Below, piece by piece: positions 63,802-64,000 of a stretch of 64,000 bases of DNA. Numbering within the stretch: position 1 is the first letter of the stretch; every line of letters starts with the position of its first letter. Origin of the DNA: Corynebacterium gottingense (lineage in GTDB: Bacteria > Actinomycetota > Actinomycetes > Mycobacteriales > Mycobacteriaceae); contig NZ_RDRE01000008.1 in NCBI RefSeq assembly GCF_003693265.1, positions 1-64,000 of the forward strand, in the 5' to 3' direction. Both the position numbers and the translations under genes were made by a program. The notes under the pieces are model-generated. The model saw nothing but the letters and a program-made list of their open reading frames with translations, was not told the DNA's origin and made no database searches.

Positions 63802-64000
63802 ATGGACGCCCTATGGGCCGACCTGCTGCCAAAGCTTTGGCCCGCATTTTTCACCACAATCCGGCTCACCGTCTATTCGGCCATCGGCGCGATGCTCTTA
63901 GGCACGCTGCTGACGGCAATGCGCGTCTCGCCGGTCGGTGTGTTGCGCGGGCTCGCCACCACCTACATCGAAACGGTGCGAAACACCCCACTCACCCTGG
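63802..64000 (+). CDS. gluC: Glutamate ABC transporter permease GluC (partial)
   Basis: First 66 codons of an inner-membrane permease, cut by the window end. After MDALWADLLPKLWPAFFTTI the first helices and the typical YIETVRNTPLTL of HisM/GlnP-like permeases are visible. ATG 63802 follows GAGGAGTCAACT. Confidence 0.92.
   Translation, partial: MDALWADLLPKLWPAFFTTIRLTVYSAIGAMLLGTLLTAMRVSPVGVLRGLATTYIETVRNTPLTL

Overview
The window reads as chromosomal DNA of a high-GC actinobacterium, almost certainly a Corynebacterium. Three gene blocks support this. The first, ribD-like / aftC-like GT87 / msrB / hemQ / DUF3000 / RNase D / dxs, matches the order around Rv2671-Rv2682c of mycobacteria. The second, sigA ... 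sigB / dtxR / galE ... hrpA / nrdR / divS-like / lexA, is the classic corynebacterial order. The third is the fructose PTS locus followed by hflX / dapF / miaA / miaB / gluABC. DtxR, AhpC, AhpD, OxyR and HemQ carry their signature residues at or within one position of the numbering known for corynebacterial or mycobacterial proteins. Nearly everything from about 4.2 kb onward is core genome.

Layout. 1-4.1 kb is a visibly less GC-rich accessory strip. It holds a set of ~22-bp end-like repeats, an MFS exporter, an unusual nitronate-monooxygenase/FAD-domain fusion behind a 12-bp homopolymer, and an orphan excisionase-like HTH protein, and it stops at a tRNA-Val gene. 4.1-5.1 kb is a tRNA cluster (Val-CAC; then Gly, Val, Gly, Cys, Val, Gly) with a tandem Val-Gly duplication. 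5.1-18.0 kb carries envelope arabinan, heme, isoprenoid, dUTP and inositol/polyphosphate functions. 18.3-27.0 kb carries sigma factors SigA and SigB, the iron regulator DtxR, and helicase and methyltransferase genes. 27-42 kb carries galE, a PAC2 protein, a Ski2-like helicase, a D-amino-acid-dehydrogenase-like oxidase, an HNH protein, the ahpC/ahpD/oxyR peroxide module and hrpA. 42-51.5 kb carries nrdR, the divS-like/lexA SOS pair, fruR/fruK/ptsF/ptsH, a uracil permease and hflX. 51.6-64 kb carries several unnamed proteins, dapF, miaA, miaB and the start of a gluABC glutamate importer, cut by the window edge.

Two genome-wide patterns stand out on reading. First, a short motif, best form GGTGGCGTCGATAAGC (core GCGTCG-NN-AAGC), occurs about 24 times by hand count on both strands. 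It falls in intergenic gaps and in coding sequence in several reading frames, and I found none in the accessory strip. It behaves like a dispersed oligomer of the uptake-sequence or HIP1 kind, and I know of no description of it. Second, at least 12 genes have a TANNNT hexamer exactly 7 nt before an ATG/GTG, i.e. leaderless promoters; I used this to fix several starts (aftC, DUF3000, the Ski2-like helicase, oxyR, uraA, dapF and others).

Functionally the window joins peroxide defence (OxyR, AhpC/D, MsrB), iron/heme control (DtxR, HemQ), SOS control (LexA, DivS-like), fructose uptake (FruR, FruK, PtsF, HPr), tRNA modification (MiaA, MiaB) and glutamate import. Counts and expectations given here were made by eye and not by program.
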